In this document: piece after piece, positions 53,445-62,007 of the stretch
Numbering within the stretch: position 1 is the first letter of the stretch
How the letters are laid out: every line of letters starts with the position of its first letter
DNA from: Streptomyces sp. DI166
Lineage (GTDB): Bacteria > Actinomycetota > Actinomycetes > Streptomycetales > Streptomycetaceae
Direction: 5' to 3'
Length of the DNA stretch: 64,000 nt
Assembly (NCBI RefSeq): GCF_900091315.1
Contig: NZ_FLSP01000013.1
Location: 1 to 64,000, forward strand
Translations under genes and position numbers: made by a program
The notes under the pieces: generated by a model
Database searches by the model: none
What the model saw: only the letters and a program-made list of their open reading frames with translations
Told to the model about the DNA's origin: nothing

Positions 53445-53717
53445 GTCAAACCTTCCTGGGGGCCGCCTGGCGTGATCGGCGGTCCATCCCTAATTGTTGG
53501 CAGATGCCTGATCTAGGGATATCCCGAGTATGGCTACTTCGGTCGCTCACTAGCCGGGCGTCCAAATTGTGGTTCACTCCCGCCAGGGATAACCGGCCTA
53601 TTGCATCGGGGTCCTTCTGGGCCCGAAGGGAGAGTCAACTCCGGTTCCCAAGCCGGCGTTCCTGCCGCTGATCGCCTCTAAGGAACGCGCCACCTCGGAT
53701 TTCAGGTTAACTCCGAT
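53445..53717. other. Gene-free lower-GC stretch
   Basis: These 273 bases have mixed codon character on both strands and several stops in every frame. I see no domain or repeat. They lie between the small hypothetical gene, which starts at its left edge, and a transposase remnant, and are probably decayed mobile DNA. Confidence 0.5.
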
Positions 53718-54227
53718 CTAGTTGCGGCGCATTTTGGTGCGGGTATTGGCCGCCGATAACTTTGCGAGGGTGAGAAGAACACGGTAATTGCGAAGGAACT
53801 GCGGGTCAGCGTCCGATCGGTGGAGCAGCTCGAGTCGTTGGGGAGGGCGGCAGTGAAACGCAATATGGGCCGTTGATCCCTGCCATCCTGACTTGGTGAG
53901 GTACCGCAGCACAGCTGCCGCTCTGGCCCTCGCCGCCGCCGCTGGCTGTTCGTCCGCATTGCCATCGGACAGCGCAGGCACCACGCGCGCAGTGAACCCG
54001 TGCAGGGCGGCGAAGCAGGGGCGTAACTCCCCTCGCGGGTCATTGCGCCAGGTCACAGGTGTGAATGCCTCTTGCCCGAGCTCGGTGGCCAGGGCAGCCA
54101 CCGAGGGTGCGGTTTGGCGGTAGCGAGGCTGGGGCCGGCAGCCGATCGGGCCGTTGCGTTCCGGGGCCATGGGCTGGACGTCGAAGGAATGGGCGGACGG
54201 TGACGGTGACGGTGAGCCGACGGTCAC
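53718..54227 (-). pseudogene. Degenerate IS701-type transposase remnant
   Basis: Read leftward, the segment from about 54170 to 53970 matches the pattern of the middle of IS701-family transposases: IGCRPQPRYRQTAPSVAAL, LGQEAFTPVTWR, then R-G-E-L-R-P-C-F-A-A-L. The usual continuation (E-W-P...YWLSNLP, LAKxRWRIExDYRELK) is absent or frame-shifted, and the N-terminal third is missing. No terminal inverted repeats are visible. It is a dead fragment left by an old insertion. Confidence 0.6.
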
Positions 54228-54361
54228 GGACCGCGCCTGACGCGAATCCGCTCATGCGTGCGAATCCCCCCATGTGCGCGAATCCGCCTGTTCACGCCGA
54301 TTCCACCCCGTCTTCAACCGCCCCGGCGGGGAATGTCAGTGGGGCGTGCTCTCATGGACCC

Positions 54362-55210
54362 ATGATCGTGAACACGGAAACCATCGAAGAGTTTCTCGCC
54401 CGGCACTCCGGTGACGTGGAGGAAGCCGTACGCCGGGCCGCGGCCCAGGAGATCATGCCGCGCTGGCGCAGCCTCGCCGCGCACGAGATCGACCAGAAGA
54501 GCGGACCGCACGACCTGGTGACGGACGCGGACCGCAACGCCGAGCTGTACCTCACCGAGGCGCTCGGCGCGCTGCTGCCCGGCTCCGTGGTGGTCGGCGA
54601 GGAAGCAGTGCACGCCGACCCCGCCACCTACGACGCGATACAGCAGGCCGCGCCGGTCTGGATCGTCGACCCCGTCGACGGCACCCGCCAGTTCGTGCGC
54701 GGCGAGACCGGGTTCTGCACCCTGGTCGCGCTGGTGCGGCAGGGCGTGGTGCTCGCCTCCTGGACCTACGCCCCGGCCCTGGACCAGTTCGCCGTCGCGA
54801 TACGCGGCGGGGGCGCCCGCCTCGACGGCGAACCGCTGAACTCCGGCACCCCGGAGCCCGGCCGCGACCTGCGCGTGGCCACCTCCCACCCCGACTACAC
54901 CACCGACGAGCAGAAGCGCGCCCTGCTCGGCCTGTGGACCGACGGTGTCGCCCCGCGCGCCTGCGGCTCGGCGGGCCTGGAGTACCTGGCGGTGGCCCGG
55001 GGCGAGTCCGACGCGGTCGCCTTCAGCTGGGAGGCCGCCTGGGACCACGCGGCGGGACTGCTGCTGGTGGAGGAGGCGGGCGGCGCCCACCTGACGCTCA
55101 CCGGTGAGCCCTTCCGGGTGACCGGCGGCAACGCCCTGCCGTTCACGGCCGCGCGGGACGCGGAGACGGCGGGCAGGATCCGGGAGCTTCTGGTGCGAGG
55201 GGCGGTCTGA
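54362..55210 (+). CDS. Inositol monophosphatase-family phosphatase
   Basis: A 282-residue Mg/Li-type phosphatase. The motifs are complete: DLVTDADRNAE, VVGEEAV, WIVDPVDGTRQFVRG (D-P-x-D-G-T) and WDHAAGLLLVEEAGG. The family includes inositol-1-phosphatase, histidinol-phosphatase and 3'(2'),5'-bisphosphate nucleotidase; sequence alone does not decide which. The ATG giving MIVNTETIEEF is preferred, though the ribosome binding site is weak and upstream starts are conceivable. It is the first intact gene to the right of the decay island. Confidence 0.9.
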   Translation: MIVNTETIEEFLARHSGDVEEAVRRAAAQEIMPRWRSLAAHEIDQKSGPHDLVTDADRNAELYLTEALGALLPGSVVVGEEAVHADPATYDAIQQAAPVWIVDPVDGTRQFVRGETGFCTLVALVRQGVVLASWTYAPALDQFAVAIRGGGARLDGEPLNSGTPEPGRDLRVATSHPDYTTDEQKRALLGLWTDGVAPRACGSAGLEYLAVARGESDAVAFSWEAAWDHAAGLLLVEEAGGAHLTLTGEPFRVTGGNALPFTAARDAETAGRIRELLVRGAV

Positions 55211-55279
55211 CCCGCCGAAGGGCGCGCGAGGCAGGCATATGCTGACCGTGAGTGGCCACCGGACGAAGGGGACCGAGAC

Positions 55280-56698
55280 GTGCCGTCGATGCTCGATGCG
55301 GTCGTGGTGGGGGCGGGGCCGAACGGGCTGACGGCCGCCGTGGAGCTGGCCCGCCGCGACTTCTCCGTGGCCCTGTTCGAGGCCAAGGACACCGTCGGCG
55401 GGGGAGCCCGCACCGAGGAACTGACCCTCCCCGGATTCCGGCACGACCCCTGCTCGGCGGCCCACCCGCTCGGTGTCAACTCCCCGGCGTTTCGCGCCCT
55501 GCCACTGGCGGACTACGGCCTTCAGTGGCTGCACGCCGACCTGCCGATGGCGCACCCCTTCCCCGACGGCACCGCCGCCGTGCTGGCCCGCTCGGTCGCC
55601 GAGACCGCCGCCTCCTTCGGTGCCCGGGACGCGGGCGCCTACCGCAGACTGGTCGAGCCGTTCCTGCGTCAGTGGGACACCCTGGCCCGCGACTTCATGT
55701 CCCTGCCGCTGACCGCGCTGCCCCGCGATCCGGTCACCCTCGCCCGCTTCGGCCTCGTCGGCCTGCCCCCGTCGACCTGGCTGACCCGCCGCTTCCAGGG
55801 CGAGCGCGCCAAGACCCTGTTCGCCGGTCTGGTCGCCCATGTCATGGCCCCGCTGAACGGATTCGCCACCGGCGCCGTCGGACTGGTCTTCGCCCTCGCC
55901 GCGCACGCCCGGGGCTGGCCGGTCGCCAAGGGCGGCTCCCAGTCGATCTCCGACGCGCTCGCCGCGTACCTGAAGGACCTCGGCGGCGCGGTCCACACCG
56001 ACTACGAGGTCAAACGGCTCGACGACCTGCCGCCCGCCCGCGCGTACATCTTCGACACCTCGCCCACCGCGCTGGCCCGGATCGCCGGCTTCGGCCGCTA
56101 CTACGAGCGCTACCGCTACGGCGCGGGCGTCTTCAAGATCGACTACGCGCTGGACGGACCGGTCCCGTGGACCGCGCCGGAGGCCCGGCGCGCCGGGACC
56201 GTGCAGATCGGCGCCGACAGCACGGAGATCGGCGACGCCCTGCGCGCCGCGTCCCGGGAGGGCAGGGCACCCGAGAGGCCCTTCCTCATCACCGTCCAGC
56301 CCAGCGTCGTCGACCCGAGCCGGGCTCCCGAGGGCAAGCACGTCTTCTGGGCGTACGCCCATGTGCCCAACGGCTGGACCGGCGACCTCACCGACACCGT
56401 CGAGCGCCAACTGGAGCGCTTCGCACCCGGGTTCCGCGACCGGGTCCTCGCCCGCGCCACCGCGGGCCCGCCCGAACTCGCCGCGCGCAACGCCAACTAC
56501 GTCGGCGGCGACATCGGTACCGGCGCCGCGTCCGGCCTCCAGCTGATGCTGCGCCCCAAGCTGTCGCTGTCCCCGTACCGCACCCCGCATCCCGCGGTGT
56601 TCCTCTGCTCCTCGGCGACCCCGCCCGGACCCGGTGTGCACGGGATGTCGGGGCACAACGCGGCGAAGGCCGTCTGGAGGAGGCTGAGGCAGTCATGA
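55280..56698 (+). CDS. FAD-dependent oxidoreductase, phytoene desaturase/PYROXD2-like
   Basis: A 472-residue flavoprotein. The N-terminal dinucleotide motif is [18 protein letters not shown], followed by [26 protein letters not shown] (in two pieces), as in PYROXD2 and carotenoid-desaturase relatives. The C-terminal FAD contact is in [15 protein letters not shown]. The reaction is unknown; family members oxidise lipids, carotenoids or NAD(P)H-linked substrates. It starts at GTG after GAAGGGG; ATG three codons later is equally possible. Its stop overlaps the ATG of the macrodomain gene, so the two are coupled. Confidence 0.88.
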   Translation: MPSMLDAVVVGAGPNGLTAAVELARRDFSVALFEAKDTVGGGARTEELTLPGFRHDPCSAAHPLGVNSPAFRALPLADYGLQWLHADLPMAHPFPDGTAAVLARSVAETAASFGARDAGAYRRLVEPFLRQWDTLARDFMSLPLTALPRDPVTLARFGLVGLPPSTWLTRRFQGERAKTLFAGLVAHVMAPLNGFATGAVGLVFALAAHARGWPVAKGGSQSISDALAAYLKDLGGAVHTDYEVKRLDDLPPARAYIFDTSPTALARIAGFGRYYERYRYGAGVFKIDYALDGPVPWTAPEARRAGTVQIGADSTEIGDALRAASREGRAPERPFLITVQPSVVDPSRAPEGKHVFWAYAHVPNGWTGDLTDTVERQLERFAPGFRDRVLARATAGPPELAARNANYVGGDIGTGAASGLQLMLRPKLSLSPYRTPHPAVFLCSSATPPGPGVHGMSGHNAAKAVWRRLRQS

Positions 56699-57204
56699 CC
56701 ACCATCACGCTCGTCCAGGGCGACATCACCCGCCAGAGCGTCGACGCCATCGTCAACGCGGCCAACTCCTCCCTGCTCGGCGGGGGCGGGGTGGACGGCG
56801 CGATCCACCGCCGCGGCGGCCCCGCCATCCTGGAGGAGTGCCGCAAGCTGCGCGCCTCCCGGTACGGCAAGGGCCTGCCCACCGGCCGGGCCGTCGCCAC
56901 GACCGCGGGGAACCTGGACGCCCGCTGGGTGATCCACACCGTCGGCCCCGTCTTCAGCGACAGCGAGGACCGCTCGCACCTCCTCGCCTCCTGCTACCGC
57001 GAGTCCCTGGGCGTCGCCGACGAACTGGGCGCCCGCACGGTCGCCTTCCCGGCCATCTCCACCGGCGTCTACCGCTGGCCCATGGCGGACGCGGCCCGCA
57101 TCGCCCTGGAGACCGTACGGGCCGCGCGGACGCAGGTGGAGGAGGTGACGTTCGTCCTCTTCGACGAGCACGCCTACACGGCCTTCACGGACCGACTGGC
57201 GTAG
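56695..57204 (+). CDS. Macrodomain protein (O-acetyl-ADP-ribose / ADP-ribosyl hydrolase type)
   Basis: A 169-residue single macrodomain of the MacroD/YmdB type. ADP-ribose loops: [20 protein letters not shown], then [12 protein letters not shown] and [12 protein letters not shown]. Such enzymes deacetylate O-acetyl-ADP-ribose, the product of sirtuins, or remove ADP-ribose from proteins or DNA. The ATG overlaps the stop of the preceding flavoprotein gene (ATGA). A Sir2 enzyme, a Nudix hydrolase and an ADP-ribosylglycohydrolase lie within 4-6 kb, making a metabolic link plausible. Confidence 0.95.
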   Translation: MTTITLVQGDITRQSVDAIVNAANSSLLGGGGVDGAIHRRGGPAILEECRKLRASRYGKGLPTGRAVATTAGNLDARWVIHTVGPVFSDSEDRSHLLASCYRESLGVADELGARTVAFPAISTGVYRWPMADAARIALETVRAARTQVEEVTFVLFDEHAYTAFTDRLA

Positions 57205-57304
57205 CCGGCACCGTCGTCTCCGGTCACCCGGACGGCCCGCCACGGTCGCCGCCCTCCCGCCCCCCGGGATCTCCTGAGCCCAGGGGTGCAGGAGGGAGTA
57301 CGGC

Positions 57305-58609
57305 ATGGCGGGCGAGGACGAGGTTCCGGACGGCTCCGGGTCGGAGCTGGAGCAACTGCGGGCACGCATCGCCGCGCTGGAGGCCGAGCGGGAGGAGCGG
57401 CGGGCCGAGCAGCCCAAACGGCACTGGGCCCGGTCCACGCTGGCCACCGTGCTGATCGTCCTCGGCTGCGTTCTCGCCCCGCTGGGCGCGGTCGCCGCGT
57501 GGACGGCCAGCATCGTGGGCGACACCGGTCGCTATGTCGACACGGTCGAACCGCTCGCCCGGGACAAGGACATCCAGAACGCGGTGGCCAACCGGGTCAC
57601 CGACGCCGTGATGGACCACCTCGACGTGCCCGCGCTGCTCGCCGAGACCCCGGTCGCCGACCGGCCGCTGGTGGAGAAGGCCCTCGGCAGGCTCGGCCCC
57701 TCGCTGCAGAGCGCGGTCCGCAGCTTCGTGCACGACAAGGCACAGGCGGTCGTCGCCTCCGACGCCTTCGACCGGATCTGGACCGACGCCAACCGCCGGA
57801 TCCACGACGCCGTCGTGAAGGCGCTGACCGGCGAGGGCGGCGGCACCGTGAAGATCGAGGGCGACAAGGTGACCGTCGACCTCGGGCCGGTGGTCGAGGA
57901 GGTCAAGGACCGCCTGGTCGACTCGGGCCTCACCGTCGCCAAGAACATCCCCGAGATCCACACCGACTTCACCGTCGTCCAGTCGGAGGACATCGGCCGC
58001 GCCCGCACCGGATTCCGGCTGCTGGAACTCGCCGGTGTCTGGCTCCCGGTGATCTCGGTGCTGCTGATCGCGGGCGGTGTGGCCCTGTCCGCGCACCGCC
58101 GCAAGGCGCTGGTCGCCGGAGCGCTCGGGTTCGCCTTCGCCGTCGGCCTGCTCGGCATCGCCCTGGCCGTCTTCCGCGTGGTGTACCTGGACGCCCTGCC
58201 CTCCGGGGTCTCGCAGCCCGCCGCCGAGTCCGTCTACGACACGCTGATCCGCTTCCTGCGCACCTCCGTACGCGTGGGCATCGCCCTCGGCGTGGTGGTC
58301 GCCCTCGCCGCCTGGCTCACCGGCCCCGGCCGCCGGGCCGGCTTCGTCCGCCAGATGTGGCACGCGGGCATCGGCGCCGTCCGCTCCACGGCCGCCCGGG
58401 CGGGCCTGCGCACCGGCCCCGTGGGCCGTTTCGTGCACCGCTACCGCACCTGGATCTCCTGGATCCTGGTCGCCGCCGCGGTCCTGACCTTCATCCTCTG
58501 GCCGTACCCGACCGGCTGGGTCGTGGTGGGCCTGGCCCTGGCGCTGCTCTTCGCACTGGCGGTCGTGGAGTTCGTGGCCGAGGACGAGCCGGCCGCGACC
58601 AAGACCTAG
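57305..58609 (+). CDS. Conserved actinobacterial integral membrane protein
   Basis: A 434-residue protein. A short coiled coil (SELEQLRARIAALEAEREER) precedes the first membrane helix (~48-70). A large extracytoplasmic helical domain of about 160 residues follows, with VDTVEPLARDKDIQNAVANR and FVHDKAQAVVASDAFDRIW. Five or so more helices lie in the C-terminal half (LAGVWLPVISVLLIAGGVAL; ISWILVAAAVLTFILW). I do not recognise a function. GGAGGG 6 nt before the ATG is a clear start signal. Transcribed alone as far as can be seen. Confidence 0.82.
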   Translation: MAGEDEVPDGSGSELEQLRARIAALEAEREERRAEQPKRHWARSTLATVLIVLGCVLAPLGAVAAWTASIVGDTGRYVDTVEPLARDKDIQNAVANRVTDAVMDHLDVPALLAETPVADRPLVEKALGRLGPSLQSAVRSFVHDKAQAVVASDAFDRIWTDANRRIHDAVVKALTGEGGGTVKIEGDKVTVDLGPVVEEVKDRLVDSGLTVAKNIPEIHTDFTVVQSEDIGRARTGFRLLELAGVWLPVISVLLIAGGVALSAHRRKALVAGALGFAFAVGLLGIALAVFRVVYLDALPSGVSQPAAESVYDTLIRFLRTSVRVGIALGVVVALAAWLTGPGRRAGFVRQMWHAGIGAVRSTAARAGLRTGPVGRFVHRYRTWISWILVAAAVLTFILWPYPTGWVVVGLALALLFALAVVEFVAEDEPAATKT

Positions 58610-58728
58610 GTCGGGCGGGACTCTGCGGACACGGCCCGGCGCCAGGCGAATCGGCGCCCCCCAGCACAGCCGAGGTTGATGTCGGAAACTCGCCAGCCAT
58701 CCCGGGGCGCCTGGTCGATGCTGGACGC

Positions 58729-60207
58729 ATGCACAAGGGGATGCACACCGACACGGGGGCCTGTGTCCGGGCCGTTCGGGCCAAGGACGCGCGGTTCGAC
58801 GGGTGGTTCTACACCGCCGTCCTGACCACCGGGATCTACTGCCGGCCGAGCTGCCCGGTGGTCGCGCCGAAGCCGCAGAACATGGTGTTCCACCCGAGCG
58901 CCGCCGCCTGCCAGCAGGCGGGCTTCCGGGCCTGCAAACGGTGCCGGCCGGACGCCAGCCCCGGCTCGCCGGAGTGGAACCAGCGGGCCGATCTCGTCGC
59001 CCGAGCCATGCGGTTGATCGGCGACGGGGTCGTGGACCGCGAGGGCGTGCCCGGACTCGCCGCCCGGCTCGGCTACAGCACCCGGCAGATCGAGCGGCAG
59101 CTCCTGGCCGAGCTGGGCGCGGGCCCGCTCGCCCTGGCCCGCGCCCAGCGCGCCCGGACCGCACGCCTGCTGATCGAGACGACCGCGCTGCCGATGGCCG
59201 AGATCGCCTTCGCCGCCGGCTTCTCCTCCATCCGCACCTTCAACGACACCGTCCGCGAGGTCTACGCCCTCGCCCCGAGCGAACTGCGCGCCCGCGCGCC
59301 GCACCCCGGCCGCGCAGCGCCCGGAGCACTGACCCTGCGCCTGCCGTTCCGGCTCCCGCTCAACCCCGACAACCTCTTCGGCCACCTCGCCGCGACCGCC
59401 GTCCCCGGCGTCGAGGAGTGGCGCGACGGCGCCTACCGCCGCACCCTGCGCCTGCCCCACGGCCACGGCATCGTCTCCCTGACCCCGAAACCCGACCACA
59501 TCGCCTGCCGCCTGATCCTGGGCGACCTGCGCGACCTCACCGTCGCCATCAGCCGCTGCCGCCGTCTGCTCGACCTCGACGCCGACCCGGTCGCCGTCGA
59601 CGAGCAGCTCGGCGCGGACCCCGTGCTCGCCCCGCTGGTCGCCAAGGCCCCCGGCCGCCGCGTCCCGCGCACCGTCGACGAGGCCGAGTTCGCCGTACGG
59701 GCCGTCCTCGGCCAGCAGGTCTCCACCGCCGCCGCCCGCACCCACGCCGCCCGCCTGGTCACTGCCCACGGCGAACCGGTGCACGACCCCGAGGGCGGCC
59801 TCACCCATTTGTTCCCGGCCCCCGAGGCGCTCGCCGCCCTGGACCCCGAGTCCCTGGCGATGCCGCGCACCCGCCGCACCACCTTCACCACCCTGGTGAG
59901 CCAACTCGCCGACGGAAGCATCCACCTGGGCGTGGACAGCGACTGGGCCGAGACCCGCGCCCGACTGCTCGACCTGCCCGGCTTCGGCCCCTGGACGGTC
60001 GACGTCATCGCGATGCGCGCGCTCGGCGACCCCGACGCCTTCCTCCCCACCGACCTCGGAATCCGGCGCGCGGCGGGGGAGTTGGGCCTGCCCTCGACCC
60101 CCGCCGCCCTCACCGCCCGCGCCGCGGCCTGGCGGCCCTGGCGGGCGTACGCCGTCCAGTACCTGTGGGCGACCGACAGCCACCCGATCAACTTCCTCCC
60201 GGTCTAA
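58729..60207 (+). CDS. alkA: Ada-AlkA fusion: methyl-sensing regulator and 3-methyladenine glycosylase
   Basis: A 492-residue three-part protein. The Ada zinc domain (residues ~5-80) has C-R-P-S-C and C-K-R-C (GIYCRPSCPV, FRACKRCRPD), with the phosphotriester-accepting Cys in YCRPSC. The AraC-type HTH is at ~85-170 (AEIAFAAGFSSIRTFNDTVRE). AlkA-N and HhH-GPD domains follow, with the hairpin LPGFGPWTVDVIAMRAL and catalytic Asp in LPTDLGIRRAAG. It senses alkyl damage, activates its own regulon and excises alkylated bases. The fusion is common in Streptomyces. Start at Met1 or at Met5 cannot be told apart. Ogt follows after 9 nt. Confidence 0.95.
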   Translation: MHKGMHTDTGACVRAVRAKDARFDGWFYTAVLTTGIYCRPSCPVVAPKPQNMVFHPSAAACQQAGFRACKRCRPDASPGSPEWNQRADLVARAMRLIGDGVVDREGVPGLAARLGYSTRQIERQLLAELGAGPLALARAQRARTARLLIETTALPMAEIAFAAGFSSIRTFNDTVREVYALAPSELRARAPHPGRAAPGALTLRLPFRLPLNPDNLFGHLAATAVPGVEEWRDGAYRRTLRLPHGHGIVSLTPKPDHIACRLILGDLRDLTVAISRCRRLLDLDADPVAVDEQLGADPVLAPLVAKAPGRRVPRTVDEAEFAVRAVLGQQVSTAAARTHAARLVTAHGEPVHDPEGGLTHLFPAPEALAALDPESLAMPRTRRTTFTTLVSQLADGSIHLGVDSDWAETRARLLDLPGFGPWTVDVIAMRALGDPDAFLPTDLGIRRAAGELGLPSTPAALTARAAAWRPWRAYAVQYLWATDSHPINFLPV

Positions 60208-60216
60208 GGACGTTCC

Positions 60217-60705
60217 ATGCACACCCACACCGTGATCGACAGCCCCTACGGCCCTCTCACCCTGGTCGCCGACGACGGCGTCCTGTCCGGGCTCTACATG
60301 ACCGGGCAACGCCACCGCCCACCGGAGGAGTCCTTCGGCCCCCGCGACGACCACCCTGCCTTCGCGGCGGCCGAGGAACAGCTCAAGGCCTACTTCGCGG
60401 GCGAGTTGAAGGAGTTCACCCTCGAACTGCGCCTGAAGGGAACCCCGTTCCAGCGCCGCGTCTGGGACCGGCTCCGCACGATCCCGTACGGCGAGACCCG
60501 CACGTACGGCCAACTCGCCGACGAACTCGGCAGTCCCAACGCCTCCCGCGCGGTCGGTCTCGCCAACGGCCGGAACCCGGTCGGCATCATCGTCCCCTGC
60601 CACCGCGTCGTCGGCGCGAGCGGCGGCCTCACCGGCTACGGCGGCGGCCTCGACCGCAAGCGCCGCCTGCTGGACTTCGAGAGCGGACTGGCCCTGTTCC
60701 AGTGA
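60217..60705 (+). CDS. ogt: Methylated-DNA-protein cysteine methyltransferase
   Basis: A 162-residue suicide repair protein. The acceptor Cys is in IIVPCHRVVGA, with the minor-groove HTH upstream (YGQLADELGSPNASRAVGLA) and the N-terminal ribonuclease-H-like domain. It removes O6-methylguanine lesions. It starts 9 nt after the Ada-AlkA gene, so it is co-transcribed as an alkylation-response operon. The convergent Sir2 gene ends 7 nt after its stop. Confidence 0.96.
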   Translation: MHTHTVIDSPYGPLTLVADDGVLSGLYMTGQRHRPPEESFGPRDDHPAFAAAEEQLKAYFAGELKEFTLELRLKGTPFQRRVWDRLRTIPYGETRTYGQLADELGSPNASRAVGLANGRNPVGIIVPCHRVVGASGGLTGYGGGLDRKRRLLDFESGLALFQ

Positions 60706-60712
60706 CCCCGGG

Positions 60713-61441
60713 CTACTGGGCGGCCAGCTCCCGCAGCAGCTTCGGCAGCGCGGTGCCGATCGGCTCCCGGATCACCTCGTCGGCACGGTCGTCGTACGGC
60801 GTCGGCTCGGCGTTGACGATGACGAGCCGGGCGCCGTGGTCGGCGGCCACACCCGCGAGCCCCGCGGCGGGCTGCACCTGGAGGCTGCTGCCGACCGCGA
60901 TGAACACCTGGCACGCCTTGCTGATCGCGACCGCCTCGCCCAGCACCACCGGGTCCAGGCGCTCGCCGAACATCACCGTCGCCGACTTCAGGATCCCCCC
61001 GCACTCCAGGCACGGCGGATCGTCCTCACCGGCCTCCACCCGGGCCAGCGCGTCCTCCATCGGGCCGCGCGCACGGCACTTGGTGCACACCACGCCGCGG
61101 GCGCTGCCGTGCAGCTCCAGCACCTTGCGGGCGGGCATCCCGGCGAGCTGGTGCAGCCCGTCCACGTTCTGCGTGATCACCCGCACCGGCACCCCGGACC
61201 GCTCCAGCTCCACGACCGCGCGGTGCGCGGCGTTCGGCTCCGCCTTCAGCGTGCGGTTCTTGCGGCGCATCTGCCAGGAGCGCCGCCGGATCTCCGGATC
61301 GCCCATGTAGTACTCGTACGTCACCAGCTTCTCGGCCTCCGGATCGCGCCGCCACAGGCCGTTCGGCCCGCGGTAGTCGGGGATTCCGGAGTCGGTGCTG
61401 ATACCGGCGCCGCTGAGCAGGGCGACGAGGGGTTTGGCCAT
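60713..61441 (-). CDS. Sir2-family NAD-dependent protein deacylase
   Basis: A 242-residue sirtuin. Motifs in order: ALLSGAGISTDSGIPDYRG, VITQNVDGLHQLAG, LELHGSARGV with the catalytic His, a four-Cys zinc site (CTKC and CLEC), VFIAVGSSLQVQPAA and VNAEPTPYDDRAD. It removes acyl groups from lysine, releasing nicotinamide and O-acyl-ADP-ribose. The ATG giving MAKPLVALLSGAG is chosen; the open frame upstream overlaps the Nudix gene and is not coding. The nearby macrodomain protein could process its product. Confidence 0.94.
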   Translation of the reverse strand: MAKPLVALLSGAGISTDSGIPDYRGPNGLWRRDPEAEKLVTYEYYMGDPEIRRRSWQMRRKNRTLKAEPNAAHRAVVELERSGVPVRVITQNVDGLHQLAGMPARKVLELHGSARGVVCTKCRARGPMEDALARVEAGEDDPPCLECGGILKSATVMFGERLDPVVLGEAVAISKACQVFIAVGSSLQVQPAAGLAGVAADHGARLVIVNAEPTPYDDRADEVIREPIGTALPKLLRELAAQ

Positions 61442-61491
61442 GGCACCGAGGGTAAGCGGGCGCCGGGGGCCGGGCGAACGGATATTCGCGG

Positions 61492-62007
61492 TCAGCCGAC
61501 CCGGTGCCCGTCCTCCAGCTCCGCGGTGCCCGCGCCGTCCGCCAGTACCTCCAGGGCGGCCAGGACACGGCGGCCCAGGGCGCCCGGAAGATAGTCGGTC
61601 AGGTCCTCGCGCGGGACCAGGCGCCAGGACAGCAGCTCCTCCTCCTGGAGGCGGATCGACTTGAGCCGGTCCTCGTCCAGGACTCCTCCGTCGTAGAGGT
61701 AGGCGACCAGGGGCGGGCGGCCGGGCCACTGCACCCAGTCCACCGCGAGCAGCCGGCCGAGTTCCACGTCGAGGCCGATCTCCTCCGCCGTCTCGCGCCG
61801 GGCGCCCTGGCGCGGGGTCTCGCCGTCGTCGGACTCGACCGTGCCGCCCGGAAGGGCCCAGCCCTCGCGGTAGTTGGGCTCGACGAGCAGCACCCGTCCG
61901 TCCGCGTCCCGGAACAGGGCGGCGGCACCGGCGAGGACGCGGGGCAGGCCCGCGAGGTACGTGGCGAAGTCCTGAGTGGTCACCCTCGAAGGGTAACCGT
62001 GTGTCAC
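61492..62007 (-). CDS. Nudix hydrolase
   Basis: A 171-residue Nudix protein. The Nudix box reads GTVESDDGETPRQGARRETAEEIGL across two pieces (G-x5-E-x7-REUXEEXGU form). The GTG start overlaps the stop codon of the upstream ADP-ribosylglycohydrolase gene (GTGA), supporting this start over a GTG eight codons later. It hydrolyses a nucleoside diphosphate linked to another group; next to ADP-ribose enzymes, ADP-ribose pyrophosphatase is a sensible candidate (inference). Confidence 0.92.
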   Translation of the reverse strand: MTHGYPSRVTTQDFATYLAGLPRVLAGAAALFRDADGRVLLVEPNYREGWALPGGTVESDDGETPRQGARRETAEEIGLDVELGRLLAVDWVQWPGRPPLVAYLYDGGVLDEDRLKSIRLQEEELLSWRLVPREDLTDYLPGALGRRVLAALEVLADGAGTAELEDGHRVG

